Origin: Sulfoacidibacillus thermotolerans
GTDB lineage: Bacteria; Bacillota; Bacilli; Alicyclobacillales; SLC66
Direction: 5' to 3'
DNA: 64,000 nucleotides
Assembly (NCBI RefSeq): GCF_003144315.1
Contig: NZ_MPDK01000002.1
Coordinates: 248,001-312,000, forward strand
Shown piece after piece: positions 26,547 through 34,989 of this stretch (the first letter of the stretch is position 1; each line of letters starts with the position of its first letter). A model generated the notes under the pieces. The model saw only the letters and a program-made list of their open reading frames with translations. It was not told the DNA's origin and made no database searches. The translations under genes and the position numbers were made by a program.

Positions 26547-29237
26547 CTATTCCGCTTCTCGATCATTTGCCACTGAGAAGAGTCGCGCCCATTCCGCAGC
26601 TACTTTTTCAAGTTGTTGCTCATAATCATGTAGTTTTTCGCGCTCTTTTTCGACAATGGCCACTGGCGCCTTGGCAATAAAGTTTTCATTGGCCAGCTTT
26701 GTCTGCAGTCGCTTCACTTCAAATTCGAGATGCTTCTTTTCTTCACTCAAACGTGTTTTTTCGGCTGAGAGATCGACAAGTCCAGCTAATGAGAGAGCGA
26801 TCTCTACATCTGCCAACACACTTGTCACCCGCTCTTCTGGAAATGCAGCATCTGGGTCAATGACAAGTAGAGACGGATTACATAAACGATTGATGTACGG
26901 AGCTGCCTGTTGCAAAACAGCTTGCCACTTTGCTTTGGGACGTAAGATCACTTCAACTTTTTTACTCAAAGCAATATTTTTTTCATGCCGCAATGTGCGA
27001 ACTGAACGGATCACATCCATCACAAGAGCCATTCCGTCAGCAGCTGCAGGATCTTCGAACTCCTCAGTAAAGTTCGGCCAGGGAGCTAACATAATTGTCT
27101 TCCCATCGCGAGGTAGGGATTGCCAAATTTGTTCAGTTACAAACGGCATAAACGGATGCAACAAACGCAGAGCGTGATCTAATACGTAGGTAAGCGTCTT
27201 TTGTGTGGGTTCCTTTTGTCTTGCATCTGTACCATACAAATGTACTTTGGATAACTCAATATACCAATCACAAAAATCATTCCAGAAAAACTCGTAAATC
27301 GTTTTTCCAGCCTCTGCGAATTGGAATGCTTCGAGTTCCCGCGTCGCCTGACTCGTCGTTTCTTGTAAGCGATGTAAAATATAGCGATCTGCCAAAGTTC
27401 GTTCTTCAGGCGCTGGCAATCCATAGATCAACTCATTATCTAAATTCATCAAGACAAACCGCGAAGCATTCCAAATTTTTGTGACCAGTGCCTGCGCCGC
27501 TTCTACTCGCTCCATATAAAAGCGCATGTCCTGTCCAAGCGCAGCTCCCGTGACAAGCATAAAGCGTAGTGCATCCGCACTATACTTCTCAATCACATCC
27601 ATCGGATCAATGCCATTGCCAAGACTTTTAGAAAATTTGCGCCCCTGATCATCCCTCACTAATCCGTGAATCAATACATACTCAAACGGGGGTTGGGACG
27701 TAAAAAAGAGCGACATAAAAATCATCCGGGCAACCCAAAAGTATATGATGTCAAAACCTGTAGAAAGCACCTGCGTAGGAAAATAGCGTGCCAAATCCCC
27801 CGCCTCATCTTCTGGCCATCCCATCGTTGAAAAGGGCCATAGTGCAGACGAAAACCAAGTATCCAGGACATCCTCATCTTGCGTTAAGCGTGAACTACCG
27901 CAATGTACACAGACCATCGGATCTTCCCGACTCACTGTAGTCCCTCCACAATCTGCACAATAAAATGCCGGAATGCGATGACCCCACCACAGTTGCCGAG
28001 AAATACACCAATCGCGAATGTTCGAAAGCCAGTGACTATATATTTTTGAGAAGCGGTCGGGAATAAATTGTGTTTTTCCAAGAGCGACAACTTCTTGTGC
28101 AGGGACAGCCAAGGGCTCCATCTTCACAAACCATTGTGTACTAAGCCAAGGTTCCACAACCGTTCCACAACGCTCACAGTGTCCAACCGCATGATGATGT
28201 TCTGTGCGTGTTAAAACACCTGCAGATACAAGTTCTGCAACGATTTTTTCACGGGCTTCAAAACGGTCTAGTCCGGCAAATTTTCCTGCATGCTCATTGA
28301 GCTTACCCTCTTTTGTCATGATGTTGATCGCTGCAAGTTGATGCCGCTGCCCCACCTCAAAATCATTGGGATCATGAGCTGGCGTAATTTTCACTGCCCC
28401 TGTTCCGAATTGGGGATCGACATAATCATCAGCGATCACAGGAATCTCACGTTCGCCAAAGGGAAGCCGCAAGCGTTTCCCAATCACATGGCGATAACGC
28501 TCATCTTCCGGATGAACTGCGACTGCAACATCTCCAAACAGCGTTTCCGGGCGTGTAGTAGCAATCGTAAGTGTACCTGACCCATCAACAAACGGATAGG
28601 AAATATGATATAAAGCACCGACCGTTTCTTCGTACTCGACTTCAATGTCAGAAAGTGCCGTTGTACAGCGCGGACACCAGTTAATAATATAGTTTCCGCG
28701 GTATATCAATCCCTTTTCATAGAGTGTGACAAAGACCTCACGCACGGCTTTTGACAACCCAGGATCCATCGTAAAACGTTCCCGCGACCAATCACAAGAA
28801 GCACCCAACCGGCGAATTTGCGAACGAATCACTTCAGCGTAACGCTCTTTCCAAGCCCACACACGCGAGACAAATGCATCGCGTCCCAAGTCGTGACGCG
28901 ATCTACCTTCTTCTTTACTGACTTGCGCTTCTACACGAGTCTGTGTCGCAATCCCCGCATGATCTGTTCCTGGAATCCAAAGTGCATCATACCCTTGCAT
29001 GCGCTTCATGCGAATGATCAGATCCTGAATCGTATTATCAAGCGCATGCCCCAAATGCAAAACCCCAGTGACATTGGGAGGCGGCATAACGATTGTAAAC
29101 GGTTTTTTCTGCGCATCTCCTGTCGCTCTGAAAAATCCTTCCTGCATCCACCATTCATAAATACGGTTTTCCATTTCTTGCGCATGATAGACACCGAGCG
29201 GTGATTCTTGATTTTTCATAGCACTTTGATCTGACAT
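26547..29237 (-). CDS. valS: Valyl-tRNA synthetase
   Basis: Class I aminoacyl-tRNA synthetase charging tRNA-Val. The HIGH motif appears as LHLGHALDN (about residue 60) and KMSKS as KFSKSLGNG near residue 538. It has the CP1 editing domain, the anticodon-binding domain and a C-terminal coiled-coil arm (about residues 825-890). A strong AGGAGGGG ribosome site precedes the ATG. Regulated by the T-box leader directly upstream. At 896 residues it is full length. Confidence 0.98.
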   Translation of the reverse strand: MSDQSAMKNQESPLGVYHAQEMENRIYEWWMQEGFFRATGDAQKKPFTIVMPPPNVTGVLHLGHALDNTIQDLIIRMKRMQGYDALWIPGTDHAGIATQTRVEAQVSKEEGRSRHDLGRDAFVSRVWAWKERYAEVIRSQIRRLGASCDWSRERFTMDPGLSKAVREVFVTLYEKGLIYRGNYIINWCPRCTTALSDIEVEYEETVGALYHISYPFVDGSGTLTIATTRPETLFGDVAVAVHPEDERYRHVIGKRLRLPFGEREIPVIADDYVDPQFGTGAVKITPAHDPNDFEVGQRHQLAAINIMTKEGKLNEHAGKFAGLDRFEAREKIVAELVSAGVLTRTEHHHAVGHCERCGTVVEPWLSTQWFVKMEPLAVPAQEVVALGKTQFIPDRFSKIYSHWLSNIRDWCISRQLWWGHRIPAFYCADCGGTTVSREDPMVCVHCGSSRLTQDEDVLDTWFSSALWPFSTMGWPEDEAGDLARYFPTQVLSTGFDIIYFWVARMIFMSLFFTSQPPFEYVLIHGLVRDDQGRKFSKSLGNGIDPMDVIEKYSADALRFMLVTGAALGQDMRFYMERVEAAQALVTKIWNASRFVLMNLDNELIYGLPAPEERTLADRYILHRLQETTSQATRELEAFQFAEAGKTIYEFFWNDFCDWYIELSKVHLYGTDARQKEPTQKTLTYVLDHALRLLHPFMPFVTEQIWQSLPRDGKTIMLAPWPNFTEEFEDPAAADGMALVMDVIRSVRTLRHEKNIALSKKVEVILRPKAKWQAVLQQAAPYINRLCNPSLLVIDPDAAFPEERVTSVLADVEIALSLAGLVDLSAEKTRLSEEKKHLEFEVKRLQTKLANENFIAKAPVAIVEKEREKLHDYEQQLEKVAAEWARLFSVANDREAE

Positions 29238-29261
29238 CCTAACCCCTCCTCAAAACTGCAC

Positions 29262-29514
29262 AAAAAGAAAAAACCTTTCGTCCTTGAAGGACGAAAGGAT
29301 GAACTTCCGCGGTACCACCTTACATTTTGTACGCCAAAGCGAACAACACTCAAAGCGATAAGGAGCTACCCCCAACCTAGCGTTTCTTTAGCTAACGAAC
29401 CGACATTCCCTGCGCATCAGCCAGAGAGCTTTCAACCACGGCTCCCCTCTCTGTAGACCTAGAGCGCACGTACTCCTGTTCAGGTTGATTGACTGTGAAA
29501 TTCCGCGAACAATT
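29262..29514 (-). ncRNA. T-box riboswitch leader of valS
   Basis: The minus strand leader contains the conserved T-box AAGGTGGTACCGCGG (29321-29307), which pairs with the acceptor end of uncharged tRNA, and an alternative terminator CCTTTCGTCCTT/AAGGACGAAAGG (29298-29274) followed by a T-rich tract (29273-29262). Stem I material lies between about 29400 and 29510 (GGAGTACG is seen near the 5' part). A GTC triplet in GGGAATGTCGG (29404-29402) is a plausible valine specifier, though I could not fold the stem fully. Low charged tRNA-Val should favour antitermination. Confidence 0.93.
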
Positions 29515-29520
29515 TCCTTC

Positions 29521-29550
29521 ATTATACATACCTTCAGATCACACTGTCAA
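29521..29550 (-). promoter_or_regulatory. Consensus sigma A promoter of the valS T-box transcript
   Basis: On the minus strand TTGACA (29550-29545) and TATAAT (29526-29521), both perfect consensus, are 18 bases apart. Transcription should begin near 29514, directly in front of the T-box leader. Confidence 0.9.
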
Positions 29551-29558
29551 ACTGGCAG

Positions 29559-30131
29559 TCATCTCTTCTTTTTGCGATTATACCGATGTACTCGCGCAGG
29601 ATGTGCGATTTCTTCCTTTTTAGGCGCACGCAATCGCGGACGCTTAGGAAATGATTCAAGCGTTTTTCCAGAAACTTCGTCCGCGCGTTTTGCCTCCAAT
29701 TTTTGTCGCCGTTTTTCAGCCCAATCACTTAGCGCGACTGACATCCACGAAATTCCAATTGCCATGATCAAAAACTGCAAAAACGCCGTTCCAAACACTG
29801 TCCATTGGTTGGCAAACCGACTCGTGGCAAATATGAGTAACAAAAGCATCGCCACAAGACCAGCAACTGCTCCCGTGACACTCCCTTGCCAGATACGCGC
29901 AGTCTTTGTCCGAGGTACAACAAAATAAGGGGCCATCACCATAGGCAAACCAATCCCCATTGTAATGCTATTGACATCAGATCCTTTTTGCAGATACCCG
30001 ATAGCTGCGCCAATAACCCCTACTACCGCTGCAGTATAAAGGATGATTTTAAAACGCCAGCCTTCAGGCGGAGGTGTTAACCCGCTATATTTTTGTGTTG
30101 TTGATGTTTTTTCTGTCACACGCTCACCCAT
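29559..30131 (-). CDS. Membrane protein of unknown function
   Basis: The 190-residue product has four hydrophobic segments (about residues 28-45, 52-70, 82-102 and 107-128) and a strongly basic C-terminal tail of about 60 residues ending in RYNRKKKR. I do not recognise the family. The ATG at 30131 has AAAGGTAG upstream and avoids a Cys-rich, unlikely N-terminal extension of 35 residues. The gene ends just before the valS promoter and is transcribed in the same direction. Divergent from the small plus-strand ORF at 30306. Confidence 0.75.
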   Translation of the reverse strand: MGERVTEKTSTTQKYSGLTPPPEGWRFKIILYTAAVVGVIGAAIGYLQKGSDVNSITMGIGLPMVMAPYFVVPRTKTARIWQGSVTGAVAGLVAMLLLLIFATSRFANQWTVFGTAFLQFLIMAIGISWMSVALSDWAEKRRQKLEAKRADEVSGKTLESFPKRPRLRAPKKEEIAHPARVHRYNRKKKR

Positions 30132-30305
30132 TTCTATGCTACCTTTGCGCCTACAATATACCATGTCTTTGTGTCGCGCGAAAATGGCTACTTGTGAACT
30201 GCAGCAAAAAAAGCACCCGAACGAAGGCGTACGCATATGCTATGGTGAAATCTATTGAGAAATCGATAGCCAAAGATCGTCGATCCTACGAGTGGAGGAA
30301 TTCTC

Positions 30306-30470
30306 ATGCCTAATTTCTTTATGGCACTTGCCCGTTTTGCAAAGGTTATTTTACTTGGATGTATCTTTCTTACAATGATTCAAATGCTTTTTTTCCCATC
30401 TATTATCAATTTGATGATTTTAGCGGGTCTGATCCTTGTTTTGGTCACTTTCTTTCTTGGCGCCTCCTAA
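30306..30470 (+). CDS. Small two-helix membrane protein (54 residues)
   Basis: A short frame starting MPNFFMALARFAKVILLG and ending VTFFLGAS. Two hydrophobic helices cover almost all of it, linked by a Pro-Ser turn. A GGAGGA ribosome site lies 6-8 bases before the ATG. It is divergent from the four-helix membrane protein gene, and its last 51 bases overlap the 3' end of the convergent coat kinase-like gene. No family is recognised. The clean ribosome site and membrane composition favour a real gene, but the overlap leaves doubt. Confidence 0.55.
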   Translation: MPNFFMALARFAKVILLGCIFLTMIQMLFFPSIINLMILAGLILVLVTFFLGAS

Positions 30471-31712
30471 ATTTCCAAACATCGAATGAATAGGTCGCCA
30501 TAATCCGATTGGCCCGGTGTCTGCCGATTTCTCTTTTGTGCCAAATGCAGTCGTCTCAATTCCTCGTTTTTCATATAGTCGAAACTCTTTGGGGTGATCT
30601 TCATCGCGATGATCAAAATCCCCAGGCGCGATCGAATGGCTTGAGTATTTCTCGAAAAATTCACGAAGCGGCACAGGTGGAGGTTCAACCACTGCACCAA
30701 AGAGATGGCGATGCCATGCACTGCGCGCAACATTCATCTCACTTGCATCTTCAAACGCATCAATAAAATCTTCTATTTCCCAATCCCTGCGTTGTCCGTA
30801 ATACCATTCAAGCACACGCAAGAGAGAGGCAGGAAAGCTCAGCAAAACTTCTAATAATTGCCATTCTTCCTCTCGAATCGGTCGAATCCGCTCATAAATT
30901 GCTAAAGCACGTTGACATAATGCAATTTCGAATGACTGTTGCGCCGCATAGCGCTGATAAAAATTTGCCAAATCAAGCATTTGCGAACCTCTATAGATAT
31001 GGTCGTGATCAAGAACATATAACCCATCTTTGGCTTGCACTAAATTTTGACGCACGAAACTGCCATGACAGAGTTCTCCCCGCAAAAAAGCTTCTTGGAG
31101 AATGCGATCATAGGAAATTTGTTTTAGCTTCGCCAATGCAACGCCTACTTGACGATCTAAATCCTCCCTGATAGCAAGGTATCTTTGATCTAGTTCCGTT
31201 GACTCCTCACGCTGTAACGCATACTCACGATAAACTTCTAGTTTCGCTCGCTCTAAATTCCATTGGTAGGTTAAATCGACTCGACGTGGTTGATAGAGGA
31301 TCTCATGGGACGTTTTTGCACTCGCATGCCACTCCGCGAGTGTAGAAATTGCCTGCAGAAAATCTTGCGGCACCTCTAAATCTGGCAGACTTCCAGAAAC
31401 CTGCAGCATCGCATAATACAGTCCTGTTTCGTGAACAACATAAGGATCTCCATATTTCGTATGTAAAAAACGCCTTACGCGTGCCCCTCTAGCAAAAAGA
31501 CCTTCCACAGCTTCATAAATAGCCTGCAAATGGTCACGATGAGAAACTGCAGCACGCTTGAGATACACCGTTTGACGATCGGTAACAAGACGCAGTGCCC
31601 CCCCAACAATTGCTGCCTTGCGTGGATAAAATTCATATTCACGTAATATTTCAACATCTATACCGTACTGTTCACAGACAGTTTTCACGTCGCTTGAAGC
31701 AGAATCTGGCAT
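30420..31712 (-). CDS. CotS/YsxE-family spore coat kinase-like protein
   Basis: Protein of the CotS (aminoglycoside phosphotransferase/choline kinase-like) family, whose Bacillus members are spore coat proteins. The product has the N-lobe pattern (ALRLVTDRQTVYLKRA), the catalytic-loop-like LCHGSFVRQNLV (His present, Asp replaced by Ser) and the LDHDHIYRGSQMLDLANFY metal-binding-like block. The altered catalytic loop suggests weak or no kinase activity. The ATG at 31712 follows AAGGAGAG, which lies inside the end of the preceding kinase-like gene. Downstream of spoVID, so a coat assembly role is inferred. Confidence 0.85.
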   Translation of the reverse strand: MPDSASSDVKTVCEQYGIDVEILREYEFYPRKAAIVGGALRLVTDRQTVYLKRAAVSHRDHLQAIYEAVEGLFARGARVRRFLHTKYGDPYVVHETGLYYAMLQVSGSLPDLEVPQDFLQAISTLAEWHASAKTSHEILYQPRRVDLTYQWNLERAKLEVYREYALQREESTELDQRYLAIREDLDRQVGVALAKLKQISYDRILQEAFLRGELCHGSFVRQNLVQAKDGLYVLDHDHIYRGSQMLDLANFYQRYAAQQSFEIALCQRALAIYERIRPIREEEWQLLEVLLSFPASLLRVLEWYYGQRRDWEIEDFIDAFEDASEMNVARSAWHRHLFGAVVEPPPVPLREFFEKYSSHSIAPGDFDHRDEDHPKEFRLYEKRGIETTAFGTKEKSADTGPIGLWRPIHSMFGNLGGAKKESDQNKDQTR

Positions 31713-31725
31713 ACAACATCTCTCC

Positions 31726-32667
31726 TTATGCCTTCCCGCTATCACCGGTTAGCGCTTGTAACAGGCGCTCTCGCCACACAGGCTCAAAGTGGTGTTCACT
31801 TGCTAGATAATGCTGAGCAATGCGGATTACATAAAAGGGAAAACTCGTAACACTCACAATTCGTTGTTGCCAATCTGCATCAGTGCTCCTGTGCTTCCCA
31901 TACTCTAGAAGGACTCGTTCAATTTCTTTGGAAAAACCACGCACATATAATGAACGGCAAAATGACATTACGTCCATTTCCCAATCGCCCATCCCTATTT
32001 CATCAAAATCAATTGTTGCAAGCCGTCCCAAGTCTGTAAAAGCGACGCTTTGCGGTTCATAACGACCCAAGATCAGTTGCGGAGACAGTTGTGTTGCTCG
32101 CTCTAATAACCCCGCCGCCTTTGCATAGTGAAAGTTGCGGTGCGCCCGCTCGCGCACCGCCGACAAATTGGGTATCAACAGATGAGCAAAAGGAGTCAGA
32201 GGTTCACGGCGACAAGTTTCTTCTATCTGTGCAAGTACATTAAGCCCATGAATCATTACTTCGCTTACATGAGTATGTTTAGGTGCAGTGTGAGCTTCAG
32301 AAGTACAATCATGCAATGCTTCGTGTAATACAGACAAGTTGTATATTGCAGCAAGCGCATCTTTTGGCAACTCGATGTCTCGATCACGCAACTGATCTGA
32401 AACGGTGCAGATATATCCATCGAGACGAACTTCCGAATCACCGTAAATTGTGCGAATATGCCTTGGCACTCTTCTTACCCCGCGCTGTGCAAGCGCATCT
32501 AAAACCTGTCCGCGCAAAACGGCACGCGCAGAGTTATGATCGACACGCAGCAGCTTATGTCCATAAGTTGTAATTAGCAAGCAGGAATTGGGCGTTGTCC
32601 ACTTCCAGTCATAAACACGCATTGGATAATGAGGAATCACCGCATGCAAAATGCTTTCATAGTCCAA
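31726..32667 (-). CDS. ysxE: YsxE-like CotS-family protein
   Basis: Second CotS-family kinase-like protein, 313 residues. B. subtilis ysxE follows spoVID in the same way, which supports the name. The phosphotransferase fold is visible (KLLRVDHNSARAVLRGQ in the N-lobe; ILGRYEPQSVAFTDLGRLATIDFDEIG in the C-lobe), but the usual HGD of the catalytic loop is replaced by LGRYEPQSV, so catalysis is doubtful. The TTG start has GGAGGTGA 7 bases upstream. Confidence 0.85.
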   Translation of the reverse strand: MDYESILHAVIPHYPMRVYDWKWTTPNSCLLITTYGHKLLRVDHNSARAVLRGQVLDALAQRGVRRVPRHIRTIYGDSEVRLDGYICTVSDQLRDRDIELPKDALAAIYNLSVLHEALHDCTSEAHTAPKHTHVSEVMIHGLNVLAQIEETCRREPLTPFAHLLIPNLSAVRERAHRNFHYAKAAGLLERATQLSPQLILGRYEPQSVAFTDLGRLATIDFDEIGMGDWEMDVMSFCRSLYVRGFSKEIERVLLEYGKHRSTDADWQQRIVSVTSFPFYVIRIAQHYLASEHHFEPVWRERLLQALTGDSGKA

Positions 32668-32706
32668 TGCCCAATCACCTCCCTATGCCAACAAAAGACC
32701 CTGTCA

Positions 32707-34869
32707 CTACTGCACTCCTGGTATATATAGCAGCGCGCCAGCCAAAGACCCGTCGACAGCAATTGGATTTGCTCGCATCAAATCAGAAATACTCACTTGG
32801 TATAATGTAGCAATATCCTCCAAGGTCTCTGTTTCATGCACGATGCGAAACTTCATGGTAAATTTGGTATCTCCGGCAGGAATATTCATCGTCTTCCAAA
32901 ACCATTCTGCAGCTGACATTTCAACTGTTTCTTCAGGTACAGCACTATAAGTCATTTGCATAGGCTGTTTTTCTGTGCTTGTCTCTACTTGTAAAACTTC
33001 TTGTACCTCCGCAGTTTCTTCTGGCAATGCTTGTTCAGTAGTCCCTAAATAAGAGATTTCTTCCTCAAGTTGTGCTGCTGGTTGTGCTGCTGGTTGTGCT
33101 GCTGGTTGTGCTGCTGGTTGTGCTGCTGGTTGTGCTGCTGGTTGCTGATACGATTCAGACCGCATCACTTCCATACTCACTTCTTTAGCAGAGAGTTCAA
33201 CTTGTTGTGTGATTTCTTGCTCAGCAGTAACTTGCTGCACGAGTTCAGTCAAAGAGGTATCCCGAATCAGAAGATGCTCGTTCTCACTCTCAGTTGGCAG
33301 AGTATCACTAGATTTAGTTGTACTCTCAAAACCTTGCCGAACTCCCGTTTTAAACGGACTCATCGCTTGGGGAATCGAAGCTTGTGCTCCCGATATTTCA
33401 TTCTCAGAATCATCAGTAGATGAGGTGTGCCGAAGGCCAGGAGCAACATTGGGACTTGACATGGGATTCTCCGATTCTGATGTCACTTGAGATTGTAGAG
33501 GTGCAGCCCCTGTCTTAAATGGATTCATCGCTTCGGCAACTGAATGCTCTGGTAATTCACTTGTTGTTTGACGTAAAGGTGAAAAATTCGGCCACTCACG
33601 CACTTTTTCCTGTACATCTGCTTTCCAGAGCTCACTAGGTGCTGATTGTGCAAGCGGCGCACTTTTCCCAGATACAGCGCTAGGATTCAAATCATCAAGG
33701 GTCAGTAAAGGAGGCATCTTTGAACTCTGCTCTGTTTGCTCAGGCTCATCTTCTATCATTGTTGATTCAAGTGGCCTTGCAGTTTTTTCTTCAACTGATT
33801 CTACACGTGCAAAATCTACCGCCGCAGCATGCATATCTGGATCATCTTCACGGCTATCCTGTTCAAGATGTTCAAAATGAAAGCGTAAAGTAGCAGAAGA
33901 ATCAGCGGGAGTCTCTTCTTGGAAAATAAGTGGATCTTCCTTTGGAGACGTCTGTGCTTCGTCTGACACCGGGCTCGTCTGAGACGAAGAGGTTTCTTGC
34001 GCTTGTGGTACCGGAGGCGAAGTAAAAGGCTTACTCGTTTCCAGCTTCTTCACTTCTTCATCTGGTGTAGAAAATCCATGGAGTGCGCGATCGGCTCCCT
34101 TTAGATCCATTTTCCATTTTTCCACAGAAGATCCTAGTAGTGCGTGAAAACTATCGGTTTGAGAACTCTCTGCTGCTTTCTCCTTGCGCATTGCAAGCTC
34201 TCCATGTGACTGCATATCTTTTACCGAAGATTGGTCAACCTCAAAAGGTTTTAACCATTCACTAAATGAAAAACTACTTTCCTGGGATTGTTTTTGTCCC
34301 GTAGGTGGAACAAATGGCGTTTCCAGAGAACTTGGCCGAAAAGATTCGACACGTTTTTCGCTTTGCGTCACGGCAGAAGGGGGTTGTTCTTGCTCCACAT
34401 CACCCGACTGCACAAATGATGCTGGTGCCATTGCTTCTTGAGCACCACAATGAGCTGTATATCCACCCGTTGGGGACAGACCCTCAATCACTAAAAATGC
34501 TTGAATATTAGTCCAACCCGGCCCCAAAATGGTCATCATCGCATCTGGAACCTGTACTTCGATATTGAGTAAGCCCTTCGGTTGAAACTTTACAGGAACT
34601 TTTAAATCAAACGGCATACGATGCTGGATGTTTTGTACCAGCTCAAAGTCTTCATCTGCATGTGTAGAAGTCACTTCTGTGTCATTTGCGAGGTAGGCGG
34701 TAAATAGTATATTTCCCTCAAGAAATAATTCATCTCCGCGATAATCAAAGGTTGTCACTTCCGTATGTGCTGAAAGTTCCGCTACTTGCTCATTGCCATG
34801 AACGGAATCCACAAAAACTTGTTGATCAATAAATAATTCAATGGAGTGTCGGTCTTCTTGCTCAGTCAA
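32707..34869 (-). CDS. spoVID: Spore coat morphogenetic protein SpoVID
   Basis: SpoVID drives encasement of the spore by the coat and binds SpoIVA. The N-terminal domain (about residues 1-130) aligns in pattern with SpoVID (HSIELFIDQQVFVD then YRGDELFLEGNILFTAYL). A long acidic, low-complexity middle of about 500 residues follows, with a duplicated A-M-x-P-F-K-T-G motif and six QPAA units. The C-terminus is a LysM domain (VHETETLEDIATLYQVSISD). The TTG at 34869 has AGGGGGG at a good distance and removes 14 odd residues. At 720 residues it is longer than the B. subtilis protein (about 575), because of the linker. Confidence 0.9.
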   Translation of the reverse strand: MTEQEDRHSIELFIDQQVFVDSVHGNEQVAELSAHTEVTTFDYRGDELFLEGNILFTAYLANDTEVTSTHADEDFELVQNIQHRMPFDLKVPVKFQPKGLLNIEVQVPDAMMTILGPGWTNIQAFLVIEGLSPTGGYTAHCGAQEAMAPASFVQSGDVEQEQPPSAVTQSEKRVESFRPSSLETPFVPPTGQKQSQESSFSFSEWLKPFEVDQSSVKDMQSHGELAMRKEKAAESSQTDSFHALLGSSVEKWKMDLKGADRALHGFSTPDEEVKKLETSKPFTSPPVPQAQETSSSQTSPVSDEAQTSPKEDPLIFQEETPADSSATLRFHFEHLEQDSREDDPDMHAAAVDFARVESVEEKTARPLESTMIEDEPEQTEQSSKMPPLLTLDDLNPSAVSGKSAPLAQSAPSELWKADVQEKVREWPNFSPLRQTTSELPEHSVAEAMNPFKTGAAPLQSQVTSESENPMSSPNVAPGLRHTSSTDDSENEISGAQASIPQAMSPFKTGVRQGFESTTKSSDTLPTESENEHLLIRDTSLTELVQQVTAEQEITQQVELSAKEVSMEVMRSESYQQPAAQPAAQPAAQPAAQPAAQPAAQLEEEISYLGTTEQALPEETAEVQEVLQVETSTEKQPMQMTYSAVPEETVEMSAAEWFWKTMNIPAGDTKFTMKFRIVHETETLEDIATLYQVSISDLMRANPIAVDGSLAGALLYIPGVQ
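33071..33142 (-). repeat. 12-bp tandem repeat coding Gln-Pro-Ala-Ala
   Basis: Six near-identical 12-bp units (TGTGCTGCTGGT on the plus strand) encode six QPAA tetrapeptides in the SpoVID linker. Unit length is a multiple of three, so slippage keeps the frame. The antisense strand gives a meaningless Cys-Trp-Leu repeat. Confidence 0.95.
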
Positions 34870-34989
34870 AACAATCCCCCCTGCTACCGCCATATGCCTC
34901 TCCCAAACCATACGTCACAAAACGTCGAGTTATGCCTGATGGTCACTTAGAAAGAGCGGACAAAGACAGATCGAGAAATTCCAGGGGGA

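Noticed and set aside
26656-27177. Plus-strand frame of 173 codons inside valS
   Set aside because: Antisense to the conserved C-terminal part of valS; Ser-rich shadow composition and no promoter or ribosome site.
33070-33423. Plus-strand frame with a Cys-Cys-Trp-Leu repeat
   Set aside because: It is the antisense image of the QPAA repeat in spoVID and has no ribosome site.
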